From contig NZ_CP053346.1 in assembly GCF_013113735.1 (NCBI RefSeq), positions 2,370,001 through 2,434,000 of the forward strand: DNA of 64,000 nucleotides. The letters are read 5' to 3'. Origin of the DNA: Sphingomonas sp. AP4-R1. Its GTDB lineage: Bacteria; Pseudomonadota; Alphaproteobacteria; Sphingomonadales; Sphingomonadaceae. Positions 63,336 to 64,000 of this stretch are shown here, piece by piece. The translations under genes and the position numbers were made by a program. The first letter of the stretch is position 1; every line of letters starts with the position of its first letter. The notes under the pieces are model-generated. The model ran no database searches. It saw only the letters and a program-made list of their open reading frames with translations, and was not told where the DNA came from.

Positions 63336-64000
63336 ATGATGATGATGCACGACCGACACGTCTCGAAATCGATGATGTGGGCGCTGCTCTTAACAGCGAT
63401 GCCTGCCGTCGCTCATGCGGCCGTCGCCTCGCAACCCGCATCGTCTGATCCGCTTCTTTCGGGATTTGCGGATCCTGGTGCGTCGGCGCGGCCGCGTGTG
63501 TGGTGGCACTGGATGAACGGGAACGTGACACCGGAGGGTATCCGCAAGGACATGGAATGGATGAAGCGGGTCGGGATTGCCGGCCTGCAGGCGTTCGACG
63601 CGGGGCAGGCGACGCCACAGGTGGTGGCCAAGCGGCTGCCCTACATGACGGATGGGTGGAAGGCGGCGTTCAAGGAGGCCGCGACGCTGGCGGACAGGCT
63701 GGATCTGGAACTGGGGATCGCGGCGTCGCCGGGCTGGAGCGAGACGGGCGGCCCGTGGGTGACGGCGCCGGATGCGATGAAGAAGATGGCGTGGTCGGAG
63801 ACGCGGATCGCGGGCGGCAAAAGGTATCATGCCGTCCTGCCCAAGCCGCCGACGACCACAGGTCTCTTCCAGACCAGCACGGCCGGGTGGACGCTCGGAG
63901 GGCGTGCGCCGGGGCAGAACCCGCCGGAATATTATGCGGACCAGAAAGTGATCGCGGTGCGCGCGCCGGACGATTCCGTGCTGCCGGTGCCGACGATCAC
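63336..64000 (+). CDS. Second GH106 alpha-L-rhamnosidase, 3' end cut by window
   Basis: Frame open to the right edge, with 221 codons visible. Several in-frame ATGs are possible (63321 and a run from 63336 to 63345); AAGG just before the run favours 63336. A signal peptide (MMWALLLTAMPAVAHA) differs from that of the first copy, but from DPLLSGFADPGASARPRVWW onward the protein is nearly identical to the GH106 at 56838. The activity should be the same alpha-L-rhamnosidase type; linkage preference may differ in the part not visible. Confidence 0.9.
   Translation, partial: MMMMHDRHVSKSMMWALLLTAMPAVAHAAVASQPASSDPLLSGFADPGASARPRVWWHWMNGNVTPEGIRKDMEWMKRVGIAGLQAFDAGQATPQVVAKRLPYMTDGWKAAFKEAATLADRLDLELGIAASPGWSETGGPWVTAPDAMKKMAWSETRIAGGKRYHAVLPKPPTTTGLFQTSTAGWTLGGRAPGQNPPEYYADQKVIAVRAPDDSVLPVPTI
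63444..64000 (+). repeat. Direct repeat, copy 2 (5' module of second GH106 gene)
   Basis: Counterpart of 56931-57487 at an offset of 6513 nt. It runs to the window edge, so its true length is not known. Confidence 0.9.

Overview
The window looks like a chromosomal segment of a sphingomonad alphaproteobacterium (Sphingomonas, Sphingobium or Novosphingobium type). The reasons are the GC-rich coding sequence, three large TonB-dependent receptors each beside its own enzymes and regulator, and an alphaproteobacterial PHA/phasin/acetate-kinase cluster. The assignment rests on gene content only; no rRNA or tRNA gene was recognised.

Layout. (1) 0-5.2 kb: acyl-CoA/PHA cluster with phaC (cut by the left edge), a MaoC hydratase-phosphotransacetylase fusion, ackA, fabI and a convergent phasin. 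(2) 5.4-11.8 kb: a complete nine-gene N-type ATPase operon (atpDCQRBEFAG) with overlapping genes; its c subunit carries the side chains that bind Na+ in Na+-type rings. (3) 11.9-19 kb: a decaying stretch with an oleate hydratase pseudogene, an intact FixJ-type regulator, a broken PRPP synthetase/thymidine phosphorylase pair, a beta-propeller remnant, an intact SDR and a degenerate IS5-family element. (4) 19.3-30.9 kb: divergent TetR regulator, then TonB receptor, S9 peptidase, M20 peptidase, gamma-glutamyltransferase and amidohydrolase, read here as an exported peptide-utilisation system. (5) 31-36 kb: SDR, MFS, a candidate small RNA, an alcohol dehydrogenase and a second MFS. (6) 36.3-45.2 kb: ceramidase-like protein; a GntR-TonB receptor-enolase-superfamily dehydratase-ACS transporter set on the minus strand; a second GntR. 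(7) 45.5-64 kb: a rhamnoside-utilisation locus with two type-B carboxylesterases, GH78-like and GH106 alpha-L-rhamnosidases, a GH3 enzyme, an AraC regulator, an exported metallo-beta-lactamase-fold protein, a TonB receptor and a second GH106 running off the right edge.

How the parts may work together (inference). The last locus would import and trim rhamnose- and glucose-bearing, possibly acylated, glycosides: esterases deacylate, GH78/GH106 remove rhamnose and GH3 removes beta-glucose. A remnant of a RhaT-type rhamnose symporter lies inside it. A palindrome family, GACAG-N2-CTGTC, lies upstream of the esterase/GH78/GH3 operon, the araC gene and the ceramidase-like gene, with a half site before the third TonB receptor, so one unseen regulator may join these units.

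The most interesting items are the shared operator family, the duplicated GH106 5' module, the candidate small RNA at 33.29-33.36 kb, the M20 peptidase lacking standard metal ligands, the three-domain MBL protein and the pseudogene cluster beside the N-ATPase.
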